From the NCBI GenBank assembly GCA_027489835.1, contig JAIXZF010000244.1, positions 1-8,843 on the forward strand: 8,843 nt of DNA. The letters are read 5' to 3'. This document shows positions 1-6,362 of this stretch, piece after piece. Both the position numbers and the translations under genes were made by a program. The stretch is from Hyphomicrobiales bacterium (GTDB taxonomy: Bacteria; Pseudomonadota; Alphaproteobacteria; Rhizobiales; Beijerinckiaceae). Positions within the stretch are counted from its first letter, which is position 1. Every line of letters begins with the position of its first letter. The notes under the pieces were generated by a model. That model ran no database searches. It saw nothing but the letters and a program-made list of their open reading frames with translations, and was not told the DNA's origin.

Positions 1-271
1 GTCATCGACGTCATGGCTGTCCCCCGGCTTGGCTGGCGGCCATGCGCCCCCAGCGACGATCCCTGCGAAATATCAGCACACCCCCTCGTGTACGCGCCAG
101 CGCTAAATATCGTCAGATGTGTTCTGATTTTGCGTACGGCATGAATGTGTGTGCAACCCGGGCCGAACCTGCCCAAGGAACGGGCGGATCGACAGTCCTG
201 GGGCCAGTCCCGCAGGCTTGCCGTAGGCCGCCATGCGGCGATAGCTTCAGGAGAAGGCCGGGAGAACGCAT
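1..271. other. Non-coding leader upstream of the deaminase gene
   Basis: No convincing gene lies here; the open frames that cross it have no recognisable protein. The sequence is less G/C-pure than its surroundings around 61-150. The heptamer AAATATC occurs at 68-74 and 105-111, and an inverted pair GTACGC/GCGTAC lies at 90-95 and 132-137. The part next to the gene can fold into several hairpins: 163-190, about 197-216 and 227-239. I compared it from memory with the common riboswitch, SRP and 6S RNA cores and recognised none. A minus-strand ATG at 14-12, preceded by a GGGGGA purine run, could be the start of a divergent gene leaving the left edge, but only four codons are visible. Confidence 0.5.
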
Positions 272-877
272 GTGGATATCGACGCCCTGATGGACCTCGC
301 GCGGCGAACCGCGCCCTCCAGCCCCAATCGCGTCAGGCAGGTGGGGGCCGCCATTATGCCGGCCGATGGACGCGGGCCGATCGCGGCGTGCAACACCTTC
401 CCGTCCGGCGTGCGCGACCTCGACTGGCGTCACGAGGGCGATGGGCGCTTCGTCTGGATGGAGCATGCCGAGCGCAATGCGATCTTCGAGGCCGCCCGGA
501 CCGGCCGCGCGCTCCAGGGCGCCGTGATGGCGACCAATTTCTTTCCCTGCATCGACTGCGCCCGCGCCATCGTGCAGTCGGGCGTGGCGACGCTGGCCTC
601 GCCCGAGCCCGCTCTCGACGATCCGGTTTGGGGTGCGTCCTTCCCCCGCTCGCGTGCCATCCTTGAGGAAGGCGGCATCAAGCTCGCCTTCCTCAAGGAT
701 GATCCGCGCGCGGTTCAGGCGGCCTTCCCGCCACTGGCGAAGGCGGCTTCCAGAGCCGCTAGGTCGAGCTTGACCATCGCCATCATGGCGGCCGTCATGC
801 TGGCCACCTTGGCCCCGTCATCGGCGCTCATCATCGTCATGAGCTGGGACGGAAACACCTGCCAGGTGACGCCGTAG
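272..877 (+). CDS. Cytidine/deoxycytidylate deaminase-like zinc hydrolase
   Basis: Predicted cytoplasmic zinc-dependent deaminase of the CDA/dCMP deaminase superfamily, which removes an amino group from a cytosine-type or related ring. The catalytic signature is complete: HAERN at residues 65-69 (H65 zinc ligand, E67 proton shuttle) and F-P-C-I-D-C at 91-96 (C93 and C96 zinc ligands). The exact substrate cannot be read from the sequence. The start is GTG at 272, with GGAGAA at 261-266 and a 5-base spacer; an ATG two bases upstream is out of frame and stops after six codons. The recognisable domain ends near residue 145. Residues 148-201 are encoded antisense to the 3' end of the neighbouring VOC gene and include a hydrophobic stretch (about 166-190) that looks like a membrane helix but is probably an antisense artefact. 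Relatives of this type are, from memory, about 150-170 residues, so the stop codon may have been lost. Family confidence is high; substrate confidence is low. Confidence 0.82.
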   Translation: MDIDALMDLARRTAPSSPNRVRQVGAAIMPADGRGPIAACNTFPSGVRDLDWRHEGDGRFVWMEHAERNAIFEAARTGRALQGAVMATNFFPCIDCARAIVQSGVATLASPEPALDDPVWGASFPRSRAILEEGGIKLAFLKDDPRAVQAAFPPLAKAASRAARSSLTIAIMAAVMLATLAPSSALIIVMSWDGNTCQVTP

Positions 878-1203
878 CGGTCGGTGATCCAGCCGCAGCG
901 CATCGGCTGGCCGCCCTCCGCCAGCGCGTCCCAGATGCGGTCGAGCTCCTCCTGGCTTTCGCAGGCCGCGCAGAGCGAAATCGCCGGCGTGAAGGCGTAG
1001 TTCGGATTGCCGTTGAGCGCGAGGTGCGCCCTGCCGGCCAGGGTGAAGTCGACCATCATGACCTCGCCCTTCCGGCCCCCGGGCGTGTCCATCACATTGC
1101 GATGGACCTTGCCGAGGCGCGAGCCGGGAACGAGGTCGACATAGAAGCGGGCGGCCTCTTCGGCCTCGCCCTTGAACCAGAGACAGTGATGAAGGTCCTT
1201 CAT
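715..1203 (-). CDS. PhnB-type VOC family protein
   Basis: A 162-residue protein of the vicinal-oxygen-chelate fold, PhnB / '3-demethylubiquinone-9 3-methyltransferase' Pfam type. That family name is historical, and true methyltransferase activity is doubtful. The family layout is visible: an N-terminal CLWFKGEAEEAARFYVDLVP segment (residues 7-26), a central F-T-P-A-I-S strand (71-76), an E-E-L-D-R-I-W-D-A-L helix (85-94) and CGWITDRYGVTWQVFP (103-118). The C-terminal V-K-L-D-L-A-A-L-E-A-A is typical of family ends, which argues that this gene's 3' end is the native one and the convergent deaminase the intruder. The start is ATG at 1203, overlapping the TGA of the DUF1428 gene as ATGA, so translational coupling is likely. 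It is the last gene of a three-gene operon. Substrate unknown. Confidence 0.9.
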   Translation of the reverse strand: MKDLHHCLWFKGEAEEAARFYVDLVPGSRLGKVHRNVMDTPGGRKGEVMMVDFTLAGRAHLALNGNPNYAFTPAISLCAACESQEELDRIWDALAEGGQPMRCGWITDRYGVTWQVFPSQLMTMMSADDGAKVASMTAAMMAMVKLDLAALEAAFASGGKAA

Positions 1204-1568
1204 GGCCGGGCGCTCCGCATTTCGACGATGGGTTCGAACCCGCCCCAGAACATGCGCTTCCCATCCACGGGGATGTCTTTCATCAGCTCGGTCATCCGGG
1301 GATCGGCCATGATCTTGGCGCTGCCTTCGTCGCGGGCCTTGCGTGACGGCCAGATGACCCATGACAGCACCACCTCTTCCTCCTCGGAGGCCTGCACCGA
1401 GCGGTAGAAGTCGGTCTGCTTGCCATGGGGCACGTCGTCGGCCCAGCATTCCACCAGCTCGAGCGCGCCCAGCTCCTTGTAGATGGCGGCGGCTTTCCGC
1501 GCGATCTCGGTGTAGAGCGCCTTCTGGTCCCGCGGGACCGGCAGCACATAGCCGTCAATGTAGCTCAT
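1200..1568 (-). CDS. DUF1428 family protein (YbaA-like)
   Basis: A 122-residue protein that matches DUF1428 (E. coli YbaA type, about 117 residues): it begins MSYIDGYVLPVP, has ELVECWADDVPHGKQTDF in the first half, then VVLSWVIWPSRKARDEG, DPRM and a KRMFWGGFEPIVE end. These are small ferredoxin-like-fold proteins with no established biochemical role. ATG at 1568 is chosen over the one eight codons upstream because AGGAGG lies at 1582-1577, 8 bases before it, and because homologues start MSYIDGY. It is the middle gene of the operon, 24 bp after the first VOC gene, and its TGA overlaps the ATG of the next gene. In other genomes DUF1428 genes often sit beside PhnB-type and other VOC genes, as here. 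Family call firm, function unknown. Confidence 0.92.
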   Translation of the reverse strand: MSYIDGYVLPVPRDQKALYTEIARKAAAIYKELGALELVECWADDVPHGKQTDFYRSVQASEEEEVVLSWVIWPSRKARDEGSAKIMADPRMTELMKDIPVDGKRMFWGGFEPIVEMRSARP

Positions 1569-1575
1569 CGTCTCG

Positions 1576-1582
1576 TCCTCCT
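1576..1582 (-). promoter_or_regulatory. Strong Shine-Dalgarno site of the DUF1428 gene
   Basis: The minus strand reads AGGAGGA, with eight bases from the end of AGGAGG to ATG 1568. This decides the start codon: the in-frame ATG at 1592 would place this site inside the coding region. Confidence 0.8.
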
Positions 1583-1592
1583 CACGTTGCAA

Positions 1593-2024
1593 TCAGGCTG
1601 CCGGCTGGCCGAGGCCGGCCTTCATCGCGGCCTCCACGTCCATCCACATGATCTCCCAGACATGGCCGTCCGGATCCTCGAAGCTGCGGCCATACATGAA
1701 GCCGAAATCCTGCTCGGGCGTGGGGTCGGGCTTGCCGCCGGCCTTGCGCGCCTTTTCCAGCGTGGCGTCGACATGGGCGCGGCTGTCGCGCGAGAGGCAG
1801 AGCAGCACCTCCGACTGCGACCGGGCGTCGACGATCGGTTTCGGCGTGAACTGGCGGTACTTCTCATGGGTCAGCAGCATGACGTGGATGGTGTCGGACC
1901 AGGTCATGCACGCGGCTGTCTCGTCGGTGAAGCGAGGGTCCGGCGTCGCGCCCACGGCCTCGTAGAAGGCGGTGGCGCGCTTGAGGTCGGTGACGGGCAG
2001 GTTGACGAAAATCATCTGGGCCAT
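1593..2024 (-). CDS. VOC family protein (glyoxalase/bleomycin-resistance-like)
   Basis: A 143-residue single-domain VOC protein. It starts MIFVNLPVTDLKRATAFYEAVG (from residue 4), the usual first beta-alpha unit of lactoylglutathione-lyase-like proteins. It ends with the family hallmark F-E-D-P-D-G-H-V-W-E at residues 115-124, whose glutamate is the normal metal ligand; H47 in T-I-H-V-M-L is a candidate second ligand. Such proteins are metal-dependent isomerases, dioxygenases or drug-binding proteins; the substrate here is unknown. ATG 2024 is preceded by AGGGAGA at 2037-2031 with a 6-base spacer. It is the first gene of the minus-strand operon and is divergent from the HxlR regulator, which is the obvious candidate to control it. 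Confidence 0.92.
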   Translation of the reverse strand: MAQMIFVNLPVTDLKRATAFYEAVGATPDPRFTDETAACMTWSDTIHVMLLTHEKYRQFTPKPIVDARSQSEVLLCLSRDSRAHVDATLEKARKAGGKPDPTPEQDFGFMYGRSFEDPDGHVWEIMWMDVEAAMKAGLGQPAA

Positions 2025-2047
2025 GGCGTTTCTCCCTGTGGCGTGAT

Positions 2048-2076
2048 TTGACGACCGTACGCCTGTGAATTATAAT
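2048..2076 (+). promoter_or_regulatory. Near-consensus sigma-70 promoter of the HxlR gene
   Basis: TTGACG (2048-2053), a 17-base spacer and a perfect TATAAT (2071-2076). The start of transcription would be expected around 2083-2085, and the ATG is at 2085. The -10 sits in the perfect palindrome AATTATAATT (2068-2077), so the opposite strand also reads TATAAT and could serve the divergent VOC operon, although the matching -35 on that strand (about 2097-2092) is poor. A short inverted repeat AACT-ATGA-AGTT (2081-2092) covers the predicted start and is a possible operator. Promoter pattern read directly; use in vivo is inferred. Confidence 0.7.
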
Positions 2077-2084
2077 TTGCAACT

Positions 2085-2777
<693 letters not shown>

Positions 2778-2779
2778 GC

Positions 2780-3409
2780 TCAGGCGGCGGCCCGCGCGAG
2801 CCCGCCCGCCTGCTCGATGAAGGCGCGCACTTCGGCCAGCCCCTGACCCGTCTTCATGTTGGTGAAGACGAAGGGGCGCCGTCCGCGCATCAGCTTCGCG
2901 TCGCGGTCCATCACGGAGAGGTCCGCGCCGACATGGGGGGCGAGGTCGATCTTGTTGATGACCAGAAGGTCCGAGCGCGTGATGCCCGGCCCGCCCTTCC
3001 TGGGAATCTTCTCGCCGGCGGCGACGTCGATCACGTAGATGCACAGATCCGCGAGCTCGGGCGAGAAGGTGGCCGCGAGGTTGTCGCCGCCCGACTCGAT
3101 CAGGATCAGGTCGAGCGCAGGAAACTTGCCGCGCATTTCCTCGACGGCCGCGAGGTTGATCGAGCAATCCTCGCGGATGGCGGTGTGCGGGCAGCCGCCC
3201 GTCTCGACGCCCATGATGCGCTCCACTGGCAGCGCGCCCGCCACCGTCAGCAGGCGCGCATCCTCCTTGGTGTAGATGTCGTTGGTGATGGCGCAGAGGT
3301 CGTAATCCCCGCGCATCGCCTTGCACAAAAGCTCCATCAGCGCCGTCTTGCCGGAGCCGACGGGCCCCCCGATGCCGACGCGAAGCGGGCCGTGCGGTGA
3401 TGCGGTCAT
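2780..3409 (-). CDS. ureG: Urease accessory GTPase UreG
   Basis: A 209-residue SIMIBI-class GTPase that powers nickel delivery into apo-urease together with UreE, UreF and UreH/UreD in the cytoplasm. Motifs present: P-loop GPVGSGKT (residues 15-22), T-N-D-I-Y-T-K-E-D-A (42-51), the nickel-binding Cys-Pro-His at 73-75 within the E-T-G-G-C-P-H segment, E-S-G-G-D-N-L (105-111) and the guanine-specificity motif N-K-I-D (152-155). The length is standard for UreG. The start is ATG 3409, which overlaps the TGA of ureF as ATGA; no good Shine-Dalgarno site is seen, so coupling to ureF is likely. The frame stays open upstream for 112 further codons, antisense to nothing known and overlapping ureF; those are not family sequence. 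It is the last gene of ureEFG, with only 2 bp to the convergent HxlR gene. Confidence 0.97.
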   Translation of the reverse strand: MTASPHGPLRVGIGGPVGSGKTALMELLCKAMRGDYDLCAITNDIYTKEDARLLTVAGALPVERIMGVETGGCPHTAIREDCSINLAAVEEMRGKFPALDLILIESGGDNLAATFSPELADLCIYVIDVAAGEKIPRKGGPGITRSDLLVINKIDLAPHVGADLSVMDRDAKLMRGRRPFVFTNMKTGQGLAEVRAFIEQAGGLARAAA

Positions 3410-4098
3410 GAGCGGAACAGCCTCGAATACTGGGTTTCGTGGCGCAAGGACGCCAGATCGGAGCGGAAGGCGCAAGCCCCGAGATCGTCGAGCCCGGAGC
3501 GTTCCGCCTCGAGGGCGAGCGCGGCGGCGTCCGGCATCAGCGCGGCCAGCACGCGCTGCCCGTCCGTCTGGCCGACCACGCCGAGCCTGACCGCGGCCGA
3601 TACGAGGTTGGCGACGAAGCCGAAGGCGAAGGCCGGCAGCGCGTCGGCCAGCGGCACGCCATGCCCAGCGGCCGCGACGCCGACCGCGACGGGATAGGGA
3701 ACGTCCTGCGGCACCGCCCGCTTCAGTGCGTCGAGCGCGGCGCACGGATGGGCCGCGCGTGTGGCGAGCACGAAGGCGTTGCCCTGCGTGACGGTCTCGA
3801 GCCGCCGCTCCAGCGAGGCCGCCATGGCGAGCGCAAGCTCGGCGAGCCCCGCGATGCCGGATGTCGCGCCTTCGGTGTCGCCGGCCTCGGTCAGCCGCCA
3901 GGCTTCCGCCATGAGGATGGCATCGTTCCGCGCCGCCCCAAGCGCCACGAGGTCGCCGAGCCAGCCCCGGAGCGCGGCGGCATCCGGCAGGTCGCCGGCC
4001 TCATGCGCCCATTCGAGGCCATGGGAATAGGCGAAGGCCCCCACCGGATAGGCGGGCGAGAACCAGCTCATCAGCAGCAGGTGGCGCGCGGCGGTCAT
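3406..4098 (-). CDS. ureF: Urease accessory protein UreF
   Basis: A 230-residue all-helical UreF. It bridges UreD/UreH-bound apo-urease to UreG and acts as its GTPase-coupled gatekeeper in nickel insertion. Diagnostic ends are intact: S-W-F-S-P-A-Y-P-V-G-A-F-A-Y-S-H-G-L-E (residues 11-29) near the N terminus and LRHETQYSRLFRS at the C terminus, the segment known in other UreF proteins to contact partners. Internal T-Q-G-N-A-F and the A-F-A-F-G-F-V-A-N-L-V-S-A-A-V-R-L-G segment also fit. The start is ATG 4098, 18 bp after ureE. The gap has no Shine-Dalgarno sequence and is filled by a GC hairpin, so initiation probably depends on ribosomes finishing ureE. The TGA overlaps the ureG ATG. Confidence 0.96.
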   Translation of the reverse strand: MTAARHLLLMSWFSPAYPVGAFAYSHGLEWAHEAGDLPDAAALRGWLGDLVALGAARNDAILMAEAWRLTEAGDTEGATSGIAGLAELALAMAASLERRLETVTQGNAFVLATRAAHPCAALDALKRAVPQDVPYPVAVGVAAAGHGVPLADALPAFAFGFVANLVSAAVRLGVVGQTDGQRVLAALMPDAAALALEAERSGLDDLGACAFRSDLASLRHETQYSRLFRS

Positions 4099-4113
4099 GG
4101 CCGGTGGCCGGCC
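4099..4113 (-). promoter_or_regulatory. Intercistronic hairpin before ureF
   Basis: The mRNA strand reads GGCCGG-CCA-CCGGCC between the ureE stop (TGA 4119-4117) and the ureF ATG (4098). It is a perfect 6-bp all-GC stem with a 3-base loop, directly abutting the start codon where a ribosome-binding site would be. No purine-rich Shine-Dalgarno alternative exists in the 18-base gap. The structure is read directly; a role in coupling or in lowering UreF relative to UreE is inferred. Confidence 0.6.
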
Positions 4114-4116
4114 GGC

Positions 4117-4881
4117 TCAGTGGTCGTGCTTGTGGTGGCCCCCATGACCATGCTCGTGCGCATGGCGATGCTCGTGGTCGCGGCCCGGCGCATGGTCGTC
4201 GTGGCGGCCCGGCGCGTGGCTCGCGGTGGCGACGTCCAGCACATCGTGGCTGTGATGGGCGTGATGGTGATGATCGTGCCCGCAGCCGCAATCCGGGCCG
4301 TGGGCGTGGTGCTCATGGCTGTGGTGCTCATGGGCGTGGTGCTCATGGGCGTGGTGGTCATGCCCGTGATGGGCATGGCCATGGTGATCGTGCTCCTGTG
4401 CAGGCTCGTGAGCATGGTGGTCGTGGCCGTGGTCATGACCGTGCCCGCCATGGTCGTAAGCCCCGCGCTCCGGCTGGAAGGCGCGGGAGACCGGCGTGAT
4501 CGAGCAGCCCTGCCCGCGGATCATCTCGGCCAGGACGTGATCCTCCTCGATGTAGATCGCGTCGGCGGTGATCTCGGCCGGCGTATGGCGGTTGCCGACA
4601 TGCCAGGCCACGCGCATCAGCCTGAGCGGGTTCTCGGCCCTGATCTCGAGCAGCGGCTGGACCGCCGCGTTCACCAGCACGAGCCGACCGTCATCGAGCT
4701 TCAGCGCGTCGCCCTCGTTGAGAACGGTCGGCTTGTCGAGGTCGAGCAGCACCTCCTGGCCCGCGGCGGTGCTGAGCATGACGCGGCGGCGCTGCCGGTC
4801 CTCATGGCTCAGCACGACCTTGTCCGTGACCTTGTCGGCCTTGACGGCGGGCTTGCGGACGATGCTGGTGGCGCGGAGCAT
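4117..4881 (-). CDS. ureE: Urease nickel metallochaperone UreE with very long His-rich tail
   Basis: A 254-residue UreE, the dimeric nickel chaperone that hands Ni(II) to the UreG/UreF/UreD complex. Residues 1-75 form the peptide-binding-like domain, and about 76-140 the metal-binding domain with W-H-V-G-N-R-H (93-99) and E-D-H-V-L (113-117), matching the conserved metal-site histidines of Klebsiella UreE. From residue 144 to the end is a low-complexity tail: I count 48 histidines in 111 residues, interspersed with Asp, Glu, Gly and Ala, plus a G-P-D-C-G-C-G-H cysteine pair (195-202). Klebsiella UreE has only a tail of about 15 residues, so this one is exceptional and roughly doubles the protein. 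The start is ATG 4881, with AAGGAT at 4893-4888 and a 6-base spacer. It is the first gene of ureEFG; no urease subunit gene is adjacent. The tail probably stores or buffers nickel. Confidence 0.97.
   Translation of the reverse strand: MLRATSIVRKPAVKADKVTDKVVLSHEDRQRRRVMLSTAAGQEVLLDLDKPTVLNEGDALKLDDGRLVLVNAAVQPLLEIRAENPLRLMRVAWHVGNRHTPAEITADAIYIEEDHVLAEMIRGQGCSITPVSRAFQPERGAYDHGGHGHDHGHDHHAHEPAQEHDHHGHAHHGHDHHAHEHHAHEHHSHEHHAHGPDCGCGHDHHHHAHHSHDVLDVATASHAPGRHDDHAPGRDHEHRHAHEHGHGGHHKHDH
4306..4365. repeat. 15-bp tandem repeat inside the ureE His tail
   Basis: On the + strand, GTGGTGCTCATGGCT (4306-4320) is followed by two identical copies of GTGGTGCTCATGGGC (4321-4335, 4336-4350) and a degenerate fourth copy (4351-4365). 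Because 15 bp equals five codons, gain or loss of a unit keeps the frame. The units encode Ala/Ser-His-Glu-His-His. This marks how the tail grew by slippage or unequal exchange. Confidence 0.85.
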
Positions 4882-5059
4882 GGGGCGATCCTTCGGGCTT
4901 GTGCGGACTATGTAACAAGGGATGCCCGCCCCCGCAAAGGGTGCGGCGCTCCGTCCCGGCGGGAAAGCTTGGCGCTTGACGCAGGCTGCGCGCTGGGCAA
5001 GGTCTTGCCGGACGGAAGGCGCCGCGGGCCTGCCTTCCCATCGTTGAAACCGCGCCGCG
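4882..5059. promoter_or_regulatory. Divergent ureE/ispG intergenic region with stacked inverted repeats
   Basis: The gap must contain promoters for ureEFG (minus) and ispG (plus). For ispG I see TTGACG at 4976-4981 but no clear -10 at normal spacing. For ureE, TACATA near 4916-4911 on the minus strand is a weak -10 candidate with no good -35. Three inverted repeats follow the TTGACG: CGCAG-G-CTGCG (4980-4990), GGCAAG-GT-CTTGCC (4996-5009) and GGAAGGC…GCCTTCC (5014-5020 with 5032-5038, loop of 11). They could be hairpins in the ispG leader or protein-binding sites. Confidence 0.45.
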
Positions 5060-6352
5060 ATGGTGCGACGGATGGAACGCATGAGCGATCTCGCATTGGC
5101 GGACGCCGTGGCGGATGCGGGCCCAAGGCCGCGCCACCGCTCGGTCGGCGTCGACATCGGCGGCGTCATGGTCGGGGGCGGCGCCCCTATCGTCGTCCAG
5201 TCGATGACCAACACGGACACCGCCGACATTGCAGCGACAGTGGCGCAGGTCGCCGCGCTGGCGCGGGCCGGCTCCGAACTCGTCCGCATCACGGTCGACC
5301 GCGACGAGGCCGCCGCCGCCGTCCCCCATGTGCGGGACAGGCTGGTGCGCATCGGCGTCACGGTGCCGCTCGTCGGCGATTTCCACTATATCGGCCACAA
5401 GCTGCTGGCCGACCATCCCGCCTGCGCCGAGGCATTGGCGAAGTACCGCATCAACCCCGGCAATGTCGGCTTCAAGGACAAGAAGGACCGCCAGTTCACG
5501 CAGATCGTCGAGATGGCGATCCGGCACGGCAAGGCCGTGCGCATTGGCGCCAACTGGGGCTCGCTCGATCAGGAACTGCTGACCCACCTGATGGACCTCA
5601 ACGCCGCCTCGCCGCGCCCGCTCGAGGCGCGGGCCGTGACGCGGGAGGCCATGGTCCAGTCCGCCCTGCTCTCGGCCGCCCGCGCCGAGGAGATCGGCCT
5701 TGCCCGCGACCGCATCGTCCTCTCGGCCAAGGTCTCCGGCGTGCAGGACCTGATCTCGGTCTACCGCGAGCTGGCGCGCCGCTCCGACTACGCCATCCAC
5801 CTCGGCCTCACCGAGGCGGGCATGGGCTCGAAGGGCATCGTCGCCTCATCCGCGGCGCTCGGCGTGCTGCTGCAGGAAGGCATCGGGGACACCATTCGCT
5901 TTTCGCTGACGCCCGAGCCTGGCGGCGACCGCACCATCGAGGTCAAGACGGCGCAGGAGCTGCTCCAGACCATGGGCTTCCGCGCCTTCGTGCCGCTGGT
6001 CGCAGCCTGCCCCGGCTGCGGGCGCACCACCTCCACCGTGTTCCAGGAACTGGCGCGCGACATCCAGAGCTGGATCTCGACGTCCATGCCCGAATGGAAG
6101 ACGCGCTATCCGGGCGTCGAGACGCTCAACGTCGCGGTGATGGGCTGCATCGTCAACGGACCGGGCGAATCCAAGCATGCCGACATCGGCATATCCCTGC
6201 CGGGCACGGGCGAAGCCCCGACTGCCCCTGTGTTCGTCGACGGCCGCAAGGTCGCGACGCTGCGCGGGGCCGGCATCGCTTCCGAGTTCAAGGACATGGT
6301 CAACGCCTATGTCGAGCGCCGCTACGGCGTGACGGGGCGGGCCGCGGAATGA
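5060..6352 (+). CDS. ispG: 4-hydroxy-3-methylbut-2-enyl diphosphate synthase (IspG/GcpE)
   Basis: A 430-residue cytoplasmic [4Fe-4S] enzyme of the MEP isoprenoid pathway, converting MEcPP to HMBPP with electrons from flavodoxin or ferredoxin. The TIM-barrel start V-V-Q-S-M-T-N-T-D-T-A-D (residues 45-56) and Y-R-I-N-P-G-N-V-G (129-137) are typical. The C-terminal domain supplies the cluster ligands: C317 and C320 in A-C-P-G-C-G-R-T, and C363 with E370 in G-C-I-V-N-G-P-G-E, the counterparts of the three Cys and one Glu of E. coli IspG. Length and architecture are the usual bacterial two-domain type, without the plant insertion domain. The start is uncertain: ATGs at 5060, 5072 and 5081 are in frame and none has a strong Shine-Dalgarno site; 5081 (MSDLALAD) is a reasonable alternative. 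It stands alone, divergent from ureE, with hairpins after its stop. Confidence 0.97.
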   Translation: MVRRMERMSDLALADAVADAGPRPRHRSVGVDIGGVMVGGGAPIVVQSMTNTDTADIAATVAQVAALARAGSELVRITVDRDEAAAAVPHVRDRLVRIGVTVPLVGDFHYIGHKLLADHPACAEALAKYRINPGNVGFKDKKDRQFTQIVEMAIRHGKAVRIGANWGSLDQELLTHLMDLNAASPRPLEARAVTREAMVQSALLSAARAEEIGLARDRIVLSAKVSGVQDLISVYRELARRSDYAIHLGLTEAGMGSKGIVASSAALGVLLQEGIGDTIRFSLTPEPGGDRTIEVKTAQELLQTMGFRAFVPLVAACPGCGRTTSTVFQELARDIQSWISTSMPEWKTRYPGVETLNVAVMGCIVNGPGESKHADIGISLPGTGEAPTAPVFVDGRKVATLRGAGIASEFKDMVNAYVERRYGVTGRAAE

Positions 6353-6362
6353 CGCCGCTTGA

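Noticed and set aside
1..14. Possible start of a minus-strand gene leaving the left edge
   Set aside because: Only four codons are visible; a GGGGGA before the ATG is suggestive but not enough to call a gene.
145..271. A known riboswitch or structural RNA (TPP, cobalamin, glycine, SAM, SRP, 6S) in the deaminase leader
   Set aside because: None of the conserved core sequences could be recognised; only generic hairpins are seen.
1230..1241. GGGTTCGAACCC, resembling a tRNA T-arm
   Set aside because: It lies inside the DUF1428 coding region (W-G-G-F-E-P-I), and no acceptor, D or anticodon arms can be built around it.
3410..3745. In-frame upstream extension of ureG by 112 codons
   Set aside because: It is arginine-rich, overlaps ureF in another frame, and UreG proteins of this type begin close to the P-loop.
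4104..4499. A His-tail mirror protein or Val/Met-rich membrane protein on the + strand
   Set aside because: It is the direct antisense of the CAT/CAC-rich ureE tail.
4882..5361. In-frame upstream extension of ureE
   Set aside because: It runs opposite ispG, and the AAGGAT site with normal spacing supports ATG 4881.
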